A stretch of 64,000 nt of DNA from the NCBI RefSeq assembly GCF_014196455.1, contig NZ_JACIDS010000001.1, forward strand, positions 930,001 through 994,000, given 5' to 3'. The position numbers and the translations under genes are program-made. The stretch is from Kaistia hirudinis. Its GTDB lineage: Bacteria; Pseudomonadota; Alphaproteobacteria; Rhizobiales; Kaistiaceae. Within the stretch, counting starts at the first letter, position 1, and every line of letters starts with the position of its first letter. The notes beneath the pieces are model-generated. The model did no database searches, was not told the DNA's origin, and was given only the letters and a program-made list of their open reading frames with translations. Shown here piece by piece: positions 48,301 through 57,122 of this stretch.

Positions 48301-48542
48301 GACTGCATGTAGATCATGCCTTCGACGCCGTTGACCTGCTGCTCGATCGGCAGGGCCACGGTATCCATCACCGTGCGCGCCGAAGCGCCGGGGAAGGACG
48401 TGGTGACCGCCACCGTCGGCGGGACGACATTGGGATATTGCGCGATCGGCAGGTTGAACACCGACACGGCGCCGAGGAGCACGATCACCAGCGCCAGGAC
48501 GTTCGAGAGCACCGGCCTCTCGATGAAGAAACGTGAAATCAT
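45357..48542 (-). CDS. RND multidrug efflux transporter (HAE1/AcrB family)
   Basis: Proton-driven inner-membrane exporter, 1061 aa, the usual AcrB length. N-terminal SRFFIERPVLSNVLALVIVLLG; porter domains with PIAQYPNVVPPTV; the proton-relay aspartates in AIGIVVDDAIVIVEG near residue 405; the symmetrical second half with 12 helices in total; and the GAGAASRASIGIAVVSGM end are all visible. It follows its adaptor gene by 50 bp in one operon. No outer-membrane channel gene is linked. Substrates cannot be predicted. Confidence 0.96.
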   Translation of the reverse strand: MISRFFIERPVLSNVLALVIVLLGAVSVFNLPIAQYPNVVPPTVAVTTSFPGASARTVMDTVALPIEQQVNGVEGMIYMQSTSAADGTYSLTVTFNIGTDPNYAQVLVQNRVAIAMASLPQSVQVQGVNVQKKTTSILQFVTLYSPDNRYDGLFLSNYAVINLQNELARLPGIGNVNVFGAGPYAMRIWMDPDKLQTFGLVPNDVVSAIQQQSQEVTAGMTGMPPAPDGLNFQYTINVNGRFSDPAQFENIIVKSDGANGGQIVRVRDIGRVELGSQSYSQVATFNNAPTAAIGIFLLPDANALDVAESVSAKMAELAKSFPPGLQYAIPFDTTKFVVASIDEVYKTLFEAAILVLIVILAFLQDWRAMLVPATTVPVTIIGAFAAMAALGFTVNTATLFAIVLAIGIVVDDAIVIVEGVARHMEEGMNGHDAAVKAMQELTGPILGITLVLMAVFLPAAALPGLTGQMYKQFALVIAATAFISAINAMTLKPTQCALWLRAPTPPEKRNIFFRGFNKVYDKAEHWYAGLISRMVHHSHVMVLAALVLIGVAFWGMSRIPTAFLPNEDQGYLVISVQLPEGSSLQRTNRVVAQATKAALDTPGVDSAVGISGASVLDNNATLFNAGMVYVIFKDWSVRGKAEGLKAIYENITKSLNQMQDAVGFALIPPPIQGIGSTGGFTMMLQVKNGTSDFKQLQAVAEQVIANADSQSSLQRVNTTFSATTPQFQLTVDRVMAETLGVSVGDVFSTVEAYMGSTYVNQFTKFNNVFQVYVQAEAAKRVRPQDVTDLKVKSKTGDMIPVGSLVSFKTVEGPPLITLYNLYPAATMAGGPAAGFSSGQAMELMDQIAKSTLPPGYGTSWTAMSYQEQIVGNQIYFIFALALVLVYFVLAGQYESWIQPLSVLLAVPLALLGTVIALTSLGLANNLYTQIGIILLVALAAKNAILIVEYARDKRHEGMEILDAAVEAARLRFRPILMTSFAFILGVLPLVFATGAGAASRASIGIAVVSGMLASTCLAVLFVPSFFTVLQQFEERGGKKKHKKGSSGTDKAEPNGGAPVVG

Positions 48543-48592
48543 GAAACCCGCCTGCGCTTGATGTCGTCGACCGGATGGATGGGACCGCCGCC

Positions 48593-49789
48593 TCAGGTCT
48601 TGGGCGGCGGCGCGACGGTTTCCGTTTCGGTATTCGTGCTCATCTGGCCCTGCTCGGGCTCGACCTTGTTGCCGGGCACGGCGCGCTGATTGCCGCCGAT
48701 GATCACCTGATCGTCAGCCGTCAGGCCGGATTCGATCACGCGGAGCTGCCCTTCCAGTTGGCCGGGCTCGACGGTCTTCTGCTCGACGACATTGTCCTTG
48801 CCCAAGACCAGGACATAGGAGCCGGCCTGGCTCGTCGCGATCGCCGTATCGTCGACCATGATCGCGTCGGACTTGGTCTGGAGCGGAATGCGGACCCGGG
48901 CGAACAGGCCGGCCAGGATCGCATAGTCCTTGTTGTCGAAGATGCCGCGGACGGTCAGCGTGCCGGTGTTCTGGTCCAGCGTCGGGGCGATGTAGTCGAG
49001 CGTGCCCTTGTGCGGATAGCCGTCCTCGCTGGCGAGGCCGATCTCGACGGGAACGTCGCGCACATCGCGTAGCGTGCGGCCGCGCTTGGCGAGTTCGTCC
49101 TTGATGCGCAGGACCTGGCGCTCATTGACGCTGAAATAGGCGTAGATCGGATTGATCTGGACGATCTGCGCGAGCTTGGTCGGGCCGCTATAGCCGACGA
49201 GAGCGCCGACATCCTGCAGATGGTTCGACACGACGCCATCGAACGGCGCCTTGATGTCGGTGTAGCCGAGGTTGATCTGCGCCACCTCGACATTGGCCTG
49301 CGCCTGCGCGGTGTCGGCGATCGCCATATCGAGCTGCGCCTTGGCGTCGTCGGCCTTCGCGACCGAAGCGACCTGCTGCTGAACCAGCGTCGCCTGGCGG
49401 TTATATTCGAGCTGCTTGTTCTCTTGCGCAGCCTGCGCCGATTGCAGCGCCGCCTGGGCCTGGTCGAGCTGCGCCTGATAGGTGTTGGTCTGGATCGTGA
49501 AGAGCGTATCGCCGGCCTTCACCGACTGACCGTCCTTATAATTGATCGCCGTCAGGAAGCCCTGCACGCGGGCCTCGAGATCGACCTGATTATAGGCCTG
49601 CGTATTGCCGGTCAGCTCAAGATAGAGCGTGGCATTGCCCGTTATAGGCTTCGACACCGTCACCTTGGGCGGCGGCGGCGGGACATATTCGTTCTTCTCG
49701 TTGCAGGCCGAAAGCGACAGCGCCGCAAGCCCCGCGATCGCAAGCGTCCAACCACCGGCCGGCCTGCCCCAATGCCCCGCTTTGACCAT
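48593..49789 (-). CDS. RND efflux periplasmic adaptor lipoprotein
   Basis: Membrane-fusion protein for the downstream RND pump, 398 aa. A lipoprotein signal ends in LSLSAC, giving an acylated Cys that anchors it in the inner membrane. The lipoyl half EARVQGFLTAINYKDGQSVKAGD, a Gln/Ala-rich coiled-coil hairpin (about 90-165) and the second lipoyl half NLGYTDIKAPFDGVVSNHLQDVGALVG are typical of AcrA/MexA. The start at 49789 has GGGAGAG upstream; an earlier ATG at 49837 is less likely. It is divergent from lexA. Confidence 0.95.
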   Translation of the reverse strand: MVKAGHWGRPAGGWTLAIAGLAALSLSACNEKNEYVPPPPPKVTVSKPITGNATLYLELTGNTQAYNQVDLEARVQGFLTAINYKDGQSVKAGDTLFTIQTNTYQAQLDQAQAALQSAQAAQENKQLEYNRQATLVQQQVASVAKADDAKAQLDMAIADTAQAQANVEVAQINLGYTDIKAPFDGVVSNHLQDVGALVGYSGPTKLAQIVQINPIYAYFSVNERQVLRIKDELAKRGRTLRDVRDVPVEIGLASEDGYPHKGTLDYIAPTLDQNTGTLTVRGIFDNKDYAILAGLFARVRIPLQTKSDAIMVDDTAIATSQAGSYVLVLGKDNVVEQKTVEPGQLEGQLRVIESGLTADDQVIIGGNQRAVPGNKVEPEQGQMSTNTETETVAPPPKT

Positions 49790-50113
49790 CTGCTCTCCCG
49801 CCACTTTCGCCAACCAGTCCATGGGCGCGGCGCCCAATCATGCCCCGAAAGATTCCGCCGCTCGCAACAGAACCCGATTCTGACGCGGCGCACCACATCA
49901 TGCCAGAGCAACTTCGTATAGTCCGGTGAATATTAAGGACATGTGGCAGCTTCGATATTCGGCGCGGCGCATCGGCATCCGTTTTCTTGCCGCCTTGCGG
50001 AACACATACAGAACATGTAGCCTGTTCGTGCTTTGTACCTGCCGATTCGACGATCGAGTCGGCGATCGTCCCGGCCCTCCGGCGGGGATGTCTCTCGTGC
50101 CGTGGACCGAACA
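49790..50113. other. Divergent promoter region of RND operon and lexA
   Basis: These 324 bases separate the RND adaptor and lexA. They hold one perfect and one imperfect LexA box (50000-50038). The left half is unusually AT-rich for the window (around 49920-49960) and likely carries the pump promoter. No pump-specific regulator gene is adjacent. Confidence 0.55.
50000..50038. promoter_or_regulatory. LexA (SOS) boxes upstream of lexA
   Basis: GAACACATACAGAAC at 50000-50014 is, on the minus strand, GTTC-N7-GTTC, a perfect match to the direct-repeat box of alphaproteobacterial LexA. A second, imperfect site GTTC-N7-GTAC lies at 50024-50038 on the plus strand. They are 76-114 bp before the lexA start, implying autorepression and DNA-damage induction. 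Confidence 0.88.
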
Positions 50114-50821
50114 ATGCTGACGCGCAAGCAGTACGAACTCCTCATGTTCATCCACGAGCGGCTGAAGGAGACGGGCGTGCCGCCTTCCTTCGACGAAATG
50201 AAGGATGCGCTGGACCTGCGCTCCAAATCGGGCATTCACCGGCTGATCAAGGCCCTTGAGGAACGCGGCTTCATCCGCCGGCTTCCCAACCGGGCGCGCG
50301 CGCTCGACGTCGTGCGGCTGCCGGAATCGGTCACGCCGAGCCTGCAGCAGCGCCCGCGACGCCCTGGCTTCTCGCCGAGCGTCATCGAAGGCAGCCTCGG
50401 CAAGGTTCGTCCTGTCGAGAGCGCCGAGACGCTGCCCGAGCCCGTGATCGTGCCCGTGATGGGCCGGATCGCGGCGGGCGTGCCGATCTCCGCGATCCAG
50501 ACGCAGAGCCATTCCATCACCGTGCCGCCGGAAATGCTGGGCGGCGGCGAACATTTCGCGCTCGAAGTGCGCGGCGATTCGATGATCGAGGCCGGCATTC
50601 TCGATGGCGACACGGTGCTGATCCGCAAGACGGACGCGGCCGATTCAGGCGACATCGTCGTGGCGCTGGTCGACGAGGAAGAGGCGACGCTGAAGCGGCT
50701 GCGGCGGCGTGGTGCCTCGATCGCGCTGGAGGCCGCGAACCCGGCCTATGAGACGCGGATCTTCGGACCGGATCGCGTGCGCATCCAGGGGCGCCTGATC
50801 GGCCTGATGCGCCGCTATTGA
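50114..50821 (+). CDS. lexA: SOS-response repressor LexA
   Basis: Repressor of DNA-repair genes that cleaves itself when RecA is activated. It has 235 aa. The N-terminal winged helix is [21 protein letters not shown], then [21 protein letters not shown] as recognition helix. The cleavage site Ala121-Gly122 (GRIAAGVPI) and the Ser156/Lys194 dyad (GDSMIEAG and ATLKRL) are intact. ATG 50114 is the family start. LexA boxes lie upstream. Its stop overlaps the end of convergent comEC by seven bases. Confidence 0.97.
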   Translation: MLTRKQYELLMFIHERLKETGVPPSFDEMKDALDLRSKSGIHRLIKALEERGFIRRLPNRARALDVVRLPESVTPSLQQRPRRPGFSPSVIEGSLGKVRPVESAETLPEPVIVPVMGRIAAGVPISAIQTQSHSITVPPEMLGGGEHFALEVRGDSMIEAGILDGDTVLIRKTDAADSGDIVVALVDEEEATLKRLRRRGASIALEAANPAYETRIFGPDRVRIQGRLIGLMRRY

Positions 50822-53211
50822 TCGGCCGGCCCGGTGGAGTCCGGCTCGTCCGGAACCTGCCGCGGCGGCATGAAGGGACGGCGCACGGACGGAAAGGTTC
50901 GCGTCACGACGAAGTCCGCGTCGAGCGCGGCCTCGCGGACGCTTCTCGTGTCTTTCCGCTCCATGTCCGGCGGCCTGTCTTCGTCTTCAGCGGTCTGGAT
51001 GGGTTCATCCGTTGGCGCGGCGTTGGAGATCGTCTGATCCTCCAACGCGCTGCTTCCTGCCATTTCCGTCAGCGGCCCTTGAGGCGCCGTGGCGAGCGCC
51101 AGGGCGCCGGTGGCGTCGAGCATCTTTCGGTCGATGGTCGCCACATAGGCGGTGCAGGCGATCTCTGTCAGCGGCGTCACGATCAGTACGGCCGCACGGC
51201 AATCGTCGGCCAGCGCGTCGCGGCTGAGCGCCAGCGCGACGAGCCGCCCGTCCGGAAGCGGCGCAACGCAGCCGCTCGGATCGCAGCGCACCCCTTCCCT
51301 GAGCCCCGGATCCTTCGGATCGCGCCGGTCGCCGTCTGCGCGGAGCCAGATTCCTGTCGTGAAGGCGTCCGGCTTCTCCGCGAGGATGTGATAGGCGCCG
51401 GAGGCATCGCGGATCGCGACCTGCCTTCCGTCCGGCGCGACGATTAGGGCGGGCCGATCGGGGAACAGCGCCATCGCGCCGCCGACGATCATCGGGACGA
51501 TGCCGGCGAGGCGCCAGCGCTCGCGCATCAGCGCCAGCCAGATGAAGCCGGCGACGAAGACGAGAAGCGCGGCAGCGGAGGGCATCGCGGCTGCGCCGGA
51601 TCCTTCGGACCAGGCGCTGACCGTGCGCGCGACATCCATCATCCCGTCAATGCCGAACCCCATCAGGGCGAGAACCGGCGCCTCGAGCCCGAAGGGCATG
51701 ACGAGCACGGCGAGGAGCGCCATCGGCATGACGAGAAAGTCGACGAGCGGCATGGCCGCGACATTGGCGAGGATCGAAAGCGGCGCCATGCGCTGGAAAT
51801 GGTAGAGCGCGAACGGCGTCGTGCCGAGGCCGCCGAGCAATGCGGTGAGCGACATGCCGCCGACCAGCACCAGGACCCAGCCGAAGACCGCGCCGAGGCG
51901 GGAGCGCTGCGTCGGGACGAGGCCCCGCCGGCGGCGTGCGAGCACCTCGAAGCCGGCGACGAGCGCGAGCGTCGCCGCAAAGGACATCTGGAACCCGGCC
52001 GAGAGGAGACTTTCCGGCGCCAGAAGCAGGACGATCAGCGTGGCGATCGCGACATTGCGCAGCGAAACGGCGCGCCGGTCGAGGAGGATGGCGGCAAAGA
52101 CAACCGCCGTCATGATGAAGGAACGCTGCGCCGCGACATCGAGGCCGGAGATGAGCAGATAGAACGCCGTCACGCCAAGGGCGGCGAGCGCGGCCCATTT
52201 CTTGATCGGCCGGCGGAGCGCGAGGCGCGGCGACAGCGCCAGCAGGGCGCGCACGCTCCAGAACACGACGCCGGCAACGAGGACCATGTGCAGCCCGGAA
52301 ACCGAGAGGACATGGGCGAGACCGGAGCTGCGCAGCGCGTCCTCCCCCTCCTCGCTGATGCCGCCGGCATCGCCGATCGTCAGCGCCGTGGCGATCCGGC
52401 CGGTATCGCCGGAGAGCGAGGCGGCGATGCGGACGCGAATGGCCTCGCGCACCGCCTCGATCGGCATGACGAGGCGGATGCCGAGCGGCGGCGCGCCAAG
52501 GTCGGCCGGAGACACACGGCCATAGGCGAAGCCGGTTCCGCCGATCCCCGCATAATAGGCCGGCAGGCCGAAATCATAGCCGCCGGGCATGACCGGGCCG
52601 GAGGGCGGCCGCAGCCGCGCAAGCATGGAGACGCCGGCGCCGACGGGCGGCGCCTGGCCACGCACCGTCACGGTGACGCGCCGCGGCACATCCTTGAGGC
52701 CGCGCGCATCGAAGGACACGACGCGGATCGTCAGGCGGAAGCCGCCACGCCGCGCCTCGCGCGACTCGACGAAGCCGGCGAGCGTACCGGTCGCTTGCCG
52801 GTCGAGCCGGGGGGCGGCGGCCGCGTCGGTGCGCAATTTGATCGTCGCGGCCCCGGTTGCGAGAAAGGCGGCGACCAGCAGGACGCGGAAGAGGCCGACG
52901 CGGCGATGCCGCAACTGCCAGGCTCCGAGCGCGAGCCCGACCGCCAGCGCGCAGAGCGCGAGCGCCATCGGCTCGGCGGGCAAGGCGAAATAAATGAGAA
53001 TGCCGAGCGCGAAGGCGATGGCGAGCCAGGGGAAGCCCCGCCCGTTCTCGATCTCGCGCTCCAGATTGGCCGAAAGCGAGAGGCGGAGCCGCGTGACGGG
53101 GCCGGGGCGCCCGGCATCGAAAGGCGACGCGCCGCCGCCGCCCGCCTCGTCGTCAGGCGGCGGGAGCAGCAGATCGTCAAGCCCAGCCGGGCCCTGCGCA
53201 CGTCCAGCCAT
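50815..53211 (-). CDS. comEC: ComEC/Rec2-family competence membrane protein
   Basis: Inner-membrane channel that takes up single-stranded DNA in transformable bacteria, 798 aa from the start used. An N-terminal DUF4131 region with helices is followed by an OB-like periplasmic domain. The Competence core is then visible ([63 protein letters not shown]), then a C-terminal DUF4131-like beta part with a short metallo-beta-lactamase remnant at most. A long disordered acidic/basic tail follows. A start at 53271 is possible. It is divergent from gltX, as in other Rhizobiales. Confidence 0.9.
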   Translation of the reverse strand: MAGRAQGPAGLDDLLLPPPDDEAGGGGASPFDAGRPGPVTRLRLSLSANLEREIENGRGFPWLAIAFALGILIYFALPAEPMALALCALAVGLALGAWQLRHRRVGLFRVLLVAAFLATGAATIKLRTDAAAAPRLDRQATGTLAGFVESREARRGGFRLTIRVVSFDARGLKDVPRRVTVTVRGQAPPVGAGVSMLARLRPPSGPVMPGGYDFGLPAYYAGIGGTGFAYGRVSPADLGAPPLGIRLVMPIEAVREAIRVRIAASLSGDTGRIATALTIGDAGGISEEGEDALRSSGLAHVLSVSGLHMVLVAGVVFWSVRALLALSPRLALRRPIKKWAALAALGVTAFYLLISGLDVAAQRSFIMTAVVFAAILLDRRAVSLRNVAIATLIVLLLAPESLLSAGFQMSFAATLALVAGFEVLARRRRGLVPTQRSRLGAVFGWVLVLVGGMSLTALLGGLGTTPFALYHFQRMAPLSILANVAAMPLVDFLVMPMALLAVLVMPFGLEAPVLALMGFGIDGMMDVARTVSAWSEGSGAAAMPSAAALLVFVAGFIWLALMRERWRLAGIVPMIVGGAMALFPDRPALIVAPDGRQVAIRDASGAYHILAEKPDAFTTGIWLRADGDRRDPKDPGLREGVRCDPSGCVAPLPDGRLVALALSRDALADDCRAAVLIVTPLTEIACTAYVATIDRKMLDATGALALATAPQGPLTEMAGSSALEDQTISNAAPTDEPIQTAEDEDRPPDMERKDTRSVREAALDADFVVTRTFPSVRRPFMPPRQVPDEPDSTGPADQ

Positions 53212-53345
53212 CACCCAGTCTTTCGCGCGAACGCCGCTCCATGCTACATGAGCCGCCGCGTTCGGCGCCATGCCACATGCTCGCCATGTCCGCCGGTTAG
53301 CTCGCGCCGACCTCGCCCTTTTTCCCGTCCCGTTCGGAAGGCTTC

Positions 53346-54764
53346 ATGTCCAGACCGGTCGTCACCCGCTTCGCCCCTTCGCCCACCGGCTTCCTGCATA
53401 TAGGCGGCGGTCGCACCGCGCTGTTCAACTGGCTTTATGCCAAGCACACCGGCGGCAAGATGCTGCTGCGCATCGAGGATACCGATCGCGAGCGCTCGAC
53501 GGAGGCGGCGATCGCCGCGATCCTCGACGGGCTCCAATGGCTCGGCCTCGACTGGGAGGGCGAAACGGTCTTCCAGTTCGCCCGCGCCCCGCGCCATCGC
53601 GAGGTGGTCGAGGAGCTCCTCGCGGCTGGCAAGGCCTATCGCTGCTATTGCACGCCGGCCGAGCTGGAGGCGATGCGCGAGAAGGCGCGCGCCGAGGGCC
53701 GCGCCCCGCGCTATGACGGCACCTGGCGCGACCGCGATCCGTCCGAGGCGCCGGCCGGCGTCGCGCCCGCGATCCGCATCAAGGCTCCGCTCGAGGGCGA
53801 GACGGCGATCGAGGATCGTGTGCAGGGCCGCGTGGTGATCCCGAACAAGGATCTCGACGATCTCGTCCTGCTGCGCTCCGACGGCAACCCGACCTACATG
53901 CTCTCGGTGGTCGTGGACGACCACGACATGGGCGTCACGCATATCATCCGCGGCGACGATCACCTGACCAATGCCGCGCGCCAGATGATCATCTACCAGG
54001 CGATGGGCTGGGAGGTGCCGGTGATGGCGCATATTCCGCTGATCCACGGGCCGGACGGCGCCAAGCTCTCGAAGCGTCACGGCGCGCTCGGCGTCGATGC
54101 CTATCGCGCCATGGGCTTCCTGCCGGAGGCGATGCGCAACTATCTCGTCCGCCTCGGCTGGGCGCATGGCGACGACGAGATCATGTCGATGGAGCAGATG
54201 ATCGAGTGGTTCGACATCGACGATGTCGGCCGCTCCGCCTCGCGCTTCGACTTCGCCAAGCTGGAGAATCTGAACGGGCACTATATGCGCGCGGCGACCG
54301 ACGACGCGCTCTATGAGAGCTTCGTCGCGACGCTGCCCTATCTTGCCGGTGGTCAGGCCATGCTCGGCAAGCTGACGCCCGCGCGGGCGGCGCAGCTTCG
54401 CGAGGCCCTGCCCGGCCTCAAGGAGCGCGCCAAGACGCTGATCGAGCTGAAAGACGGCGCCGGATTCCTGTTCGCCGAACGTCCGCTCGCGCTGGACGAG
54501 AAGGCGTCCACGATCCTCGATGCCGATGCGCGGGCGATGCTCCGCGATCTCCAGGCGGTCCTTTCGGGCGTCGAGTGGACCGTCGAGGCGACCGAGGCGG
54601 CCGTGAAGGCCTTTGCCGAGTCGCGCGGCCTCAAGCTCGGCAAGGTCGCCCAGCCGCTCCGCGCTGCGCTCACCGGCCGTTCGACCTCGCCGGGCATCTT
54701 CGACGTCCTGATCGTACTCGGACGCGAGGAGAGCCTCGGCCGCATCGCGGACCAGGCGGCTTAG
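53346..54764 (+). CDS. gltX: Glutamate--tRNA ligase (first copy)
   Basis: Class I aminoacyl-tRNA synthetase charging tRNA-Glu, 472 aa. The ATP site HIGH-type sequence is [22 protein letters not shown] near residue 10, and the KMSKS-type loop is KLSKRHG at 240-246. This copy is the more canonical of the two in the window. In genomes with GatCAB, one GluRS also misacylates tRNA-Gln; which one does so here cannot be told from sequence. It is divergent from comEC. Confidence 0.97.
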   Translation: MSRPVVTRFAPSPTGFLHIGGGRTALFNWLYAKHTGGKMLLRIEDTDRERSTEAAIAAILDGLQWLGLDWEGETVFQFARAPRHREVVEELLAAGKAYRCYCTPAELEAMREKARAEGRAPRYDGTWRDRDPSEAPAGVAPAIRIKAPLEGETAIEDRVQGRVVIPNKDLDDLVLLRSDGNPTYMLSVVVDDHDMGVTHIIRGDDHLTNAARQMIIYQAMGWEVPVMAHIPLIHGPDGAKLSKRHGALGVDAYRAMGFLPEAMRNYLVRLGWAHGDDEIMSMEQMIEWFDIDDVGRSASRFDFAKLENLNGHYMRAATDDALYESFVATLPYLAGGQAMLGKLTPARAAQLREALPGLKERAKTLIELKDGAGFLFAERPLALDEKASTILDADARAMLRDLQAVLSGVEWTVEATEAAVKAFAESRGLKLGKVAQPLRAALTGRSTSPGIFDVLIVLGREESLGRIADQAA

Positions 54765-54813
54765 GCCGTCGCCGAACTGTCACTGCGGTGACATCCGTTT
54801 CGTCTTGTCTGCA

Positions 54814-54839
54814 TCCGGCCGGCCTCGCAGCCGGCCGGA
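54814..54839. other. Perfect hairpin after gltX
   Basis: TCCGGCCGGC (54814-54823) and GCCGGCCGGA (54830-54839) form a perfect 10-bp stem with a six-base loop, 50 bp after the gltX stop and 25 bp before the next gene. No T-tract follows, so it may be a weak or Rho-aided terminator. Confidence 0.5.
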
Positions 54840-54863
54840 CTCATTCAGAACGGACGAAACACC

Positions 54864-55823
54864 ATGCTGCGGACCAGCGCTCCCGCTGCCCTTCTCCTCG
54901 CACTGCTCGTCGGCGGCCCGGCCCATGCCGACCCCACGACGCTCACCGTGATGTCGTTCAACATTCGCGGCGGCGGCGCCAATGACGGCAAGGACGTCTC
55001 CGAGACGGTCGCGGCGATCAAGGCCGCCGGCGCCGACATCATCGGCATCCAGGAGACGCGGCTCGAGGGCGAACCCTGCACCGCCGAGAGCTGCCATCCG
55101 CGCGGCGACAGCGCCGCGAGCAAGATCGCGCAAGCGCTCGGCTATCACTATGTCGACCAGGGCGAGGAAAGCCCGGTGCTCTGGGCCAACGCGATCGTGA
55201 GCCGCTATCCGCTCGGGCCGCTGACGCCGAACCGCACCGGCGCGCGCATCAATGTCGACGGACGCACGGTCGACATCTTCAACGTCCACTTCCCCGATGC
55301 GCCCTATCAGCCCTATCAGGCGGTCGGCATCGAATACGGCCCCTACCCCTTCCTGCACACGGAGGACGCGCTGGTCGCGGCAGCCGATGGCGCGCGCGGT
55401 CCGGGTCTCAAGCTGCTGTTCGCGGATATGGATACGGCCGGTCCCGCCGACGCGGCGTTCGTCTTCGGCGATTTCAACGAGCCGTCGCATCACGACTGGA
55501 CCGCCGCGACGGTCGCGGCCGGCCTGCAGCCGCTCGCCGTCGCCTATCCGACGGAGAAGGCGATCGAGGCGCGCGGCTTCGTCGATACGTTCCGCGCCGT
55601 CTATCCCGATCCGGTGGCGAAGCCCGGCCTGACCTGGACGCCGACGACGGAGCCGACCGACAAGACCGACCACCACGACCGCATCGATTTCGCGCTGGTT
55701 CGCGCCGCGAACGCGGAAGTCGTCGCGGCCGGCATCGTCGGCGAGAAGGCGCCGGAAGCCGACATCGTCGTGACGCCATGGCCGTCCGACCACCGCGCGA
55801 CCTATGCGAAGGTCCGCTTCTGA
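54864..55823 (+). CDS. Secreted endonuclease/exonuclease/phosphatase family protein
   Basis: Exported EEP-fold phosphoesterase, 319 aa. Residues 1-22 are a signal peptide (ALLLALLVGGPAHAD). Catalytic blocks are MSFNIRGGG (Asn), IIGIQETRLEG (Glu), FNVHFPD, FVFGDFNEPSHHD (Asp, Asn) and the final WPSDHRATYAKV (Asp, His). It could act on extracellular DNA, phospholipids or sugar phosphates. It is unlike the cytoplasmic EEP gene at 42.6 kb apart from the fold. It converges on a small gene seven bases away. Confidence 0.86.
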   Translation: MLRTSAPAALLLALLVGGPAHADPTTLTVMSFNIRGGGANDGKDVSETVAAIKAAGADIIGIQETRLEGEPCTAESCHPRGDSAASKIAQALGYHYVDQGEESPVLWANAIVSRYPLGPLTPNRTGARINVDGRTVDIFNVHFPDAPYQPYQAVGIEYGPYPFLHTEDALVAAADGARGPGLKLLFADMDTAGPADAAFVFGDFNEPSHHDWTAATVAAGLQPLAVAYPTEKAIEARGFVDTFRAVYPDPVAKPGLTWTPTTEPTDKTDHHDRIDFALVRAANAEVVAAGIVGEKAPEADIVVTPWPSDHRATYAKVRF

Positions 55824-55830
55824 CGGCGTC

Positions 55831-56082
55831 TCAGTGCGTGGCGAGGAAGTCTCGCGCCGCGCGCTGGGCCTCGGCGATCGCCTGCCGGCTCATTTCGCGG
55901 GCGATCTCCTGGCGCAGCGCCGCCGCCTCGTCATAGCCGCGCATGGCGGCGAGATTGAACCATTTGTGGGCTTCCACGAGGTTCACCTCGCCCGCCTCGC
56001 CGCCGACGCAGTTGAGGCCGAGCTGGAAGAACTGCTCGCCGCTCGACCGCCCATCTGCTCCCGTCTTATCGATCCGTGCCAT
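55831..56082 (-). CDS. Small Sel1-like repeat protein
   Basis: Protein of 83 aa containing one Sel1-like helical unit: FFQLGLNCVGGEAGEVNLVEAHKWFNLAAMRGYDEAA, then a charged amphipathic helix rich in Arg and Ala. Proteins of this exact shape are frequent in Rhizobiales and lack a known role; they probably mediate protein contacts. ATG 56082 (MARIDKTGADGR) has GAGGGG upstream, so the longer frame from 56226 is not used. Confidence 0.8.
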   Translation of the reverse strand: MARIDKTGADGRSSGEQFFQLGLNCVGGEAGEVNLVEAHKWFNLAAMRGYDEAAALRQEIAREMSRQAIAEAQRAARDFLATH

Positions 56083-56224
56083 CGAATTCGCCCCTCGACT
56101 GGCGGCGCCCGCCCCTTCCCATGGGCGCCTGCTTCGATGATTCGAGCTTGGCGGAGCGAAGCTGAACCGATCGTTAAGATTCGAATCGAATGAAAACGAA
56201 CGGCGCCTTCGCGCTGCTTCGGAC

Positions 56225-56254
56225 AAAAGAAAACGCCCGGGCGTGGCCCGGGCG
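56225..56254 (-). terminator. Rho-independent terminator of the glutathione transferase gene
   Basis: A perfect 9-bp stem (CGCCCGGGC/GCCCGGGCG, 56234-56242 and 56246-56254) with a three-base loop is followed on the minus strand by TTTTCTTTT. It is 29 bp past the gene's stop. Confidence 0.92.
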
Positions 56255-56283
56255 CTGCAGTCTTGTCGATCGGCGGGATCGGT

Positions 56284-56991
56284 TCAGCGCGCGCGCTGGC
56301 CGAACAGGATCTTCTGCGCGTCCTTGTCCTCAGCGAGGCTAACCGGCGCGACCGGTGCCTTGATCGCCATGCCGCGCTGCACGGCCGGACGCGCATTCAG
56401 CGCATCGATCCAGCGCTTGACGTTCGGGAACTCGCTCGTGTCGAACTGCTGGCTCTCCCAGCCGGCGGCCCAGCCGAAGATCGCCATGTCGGCGATCGAA
56501 TAGTCGCCCGCGACATACTCATGGTCCGCGAGGCGCTTGTTGAGCACGCCATAAAGCCGGTGCGTCTCGTCCTGGTAGCGCTTCGTCGCGTAGGGAATGC
56601 GCTCCGGCGCATAGACGGAGAAATGGTTGCGCTGGCCCAGCATCGGGCCGAAGCCGCCCATCTGCCACATCAGCCATTCCTCGACGGCGACGCGGGCGCG
56701 TTCATCGGACGGGTAGAAGCGGGCGAACTTGCGGCCGAGATACATCAGGATCGCGCCGGACTCGAACACTGAGATCGGCTTGCCGTCCGGACCCTCGGGG
56801 TCGATGATCGCCGGCATCCTGTTGTTCGGCGAGATCGCGAGGAACTCGGGCTTGAACTGGTCGCCCTTGCCGATATTCACGAATTCGAGCGTGTAGGGAA
56901 CGCCGAGTTCCTCGAGCATGATCGAGATCTTCTTGCCGTTCGGCGTCGGCCAGAAATAGAGCGCGATCGGCTGGGTCTGCGTCACCGACAT
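56284..56991 (-). CDS. Glutathione S-transferase (YghU/YfcG-like)
   Basis: Cytosolic thioredoxin-fold plus helical-domain protein, 235 aa. The N-terminal part has ALYFWPTPNGKKISIMLEELG with the Thr/Asn that binds glutathione in the nu class, NNRMPAIIDPEG, and SVFESGAILMYL (Glu-Ser of the glutathione site). The C-terminal domain has YSIADMAIFGWAA. Related E. coli enzymes act as disulfide-bond reductases. ATG 56991 is the family-like start. It lies downstream of gatB with a GC-rich hairpin between, and ends with its own terminator. Confidence 0.92.
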   Translation of the reverse strand: MSVTQTQPIALYFWPTPNGKKISIMLEELGVPYTLEFVNIGKGDQFKPEFLAISPNNRMPAIIDPEGPDGKPISVFESGAILMYLGRKFARFYPSDERARVAVEEWLMWQMGGFGPMLGQRNHFSVYAPERIPYATKRYQDETHRLYGVLNKRLADHEYVAGDYSIADMAIFGWAAGWESQQFDTSEFPNVKRWIDALNARPAVQRGMAIKAPVAPVSLAEDKDAQKILFGQRAR

Positions 56992-57015
56992 GAATGCACC
57001 TCTGGGACATGGGAC

Positions 57016-57037
57016 GGCCGGCGCGGGGGCGCCGGCC
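57016..57037 (-). other. GC hairpin between gatB and the GST gene
   Basis: GGCCGGCGC (57016-57024) and GCGCCGGCC (57029-57037) form a perfect 9-bp stem with a four-base loop, 86-107 bp downstream of the gatB stop on the minus strand. No T-run follows. It could end gatB transcription or structure the GST leader. Confidence 0.45.
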
Positions 57038-57122
57038 GGGAATGGAGAGTAACCTTAGAATGTGTCGGCCGGCGCCGGTGCGCAAGGGCATCCCCTGCCC
57101 CGGTGCGTCCCGGCCGTTCGGC

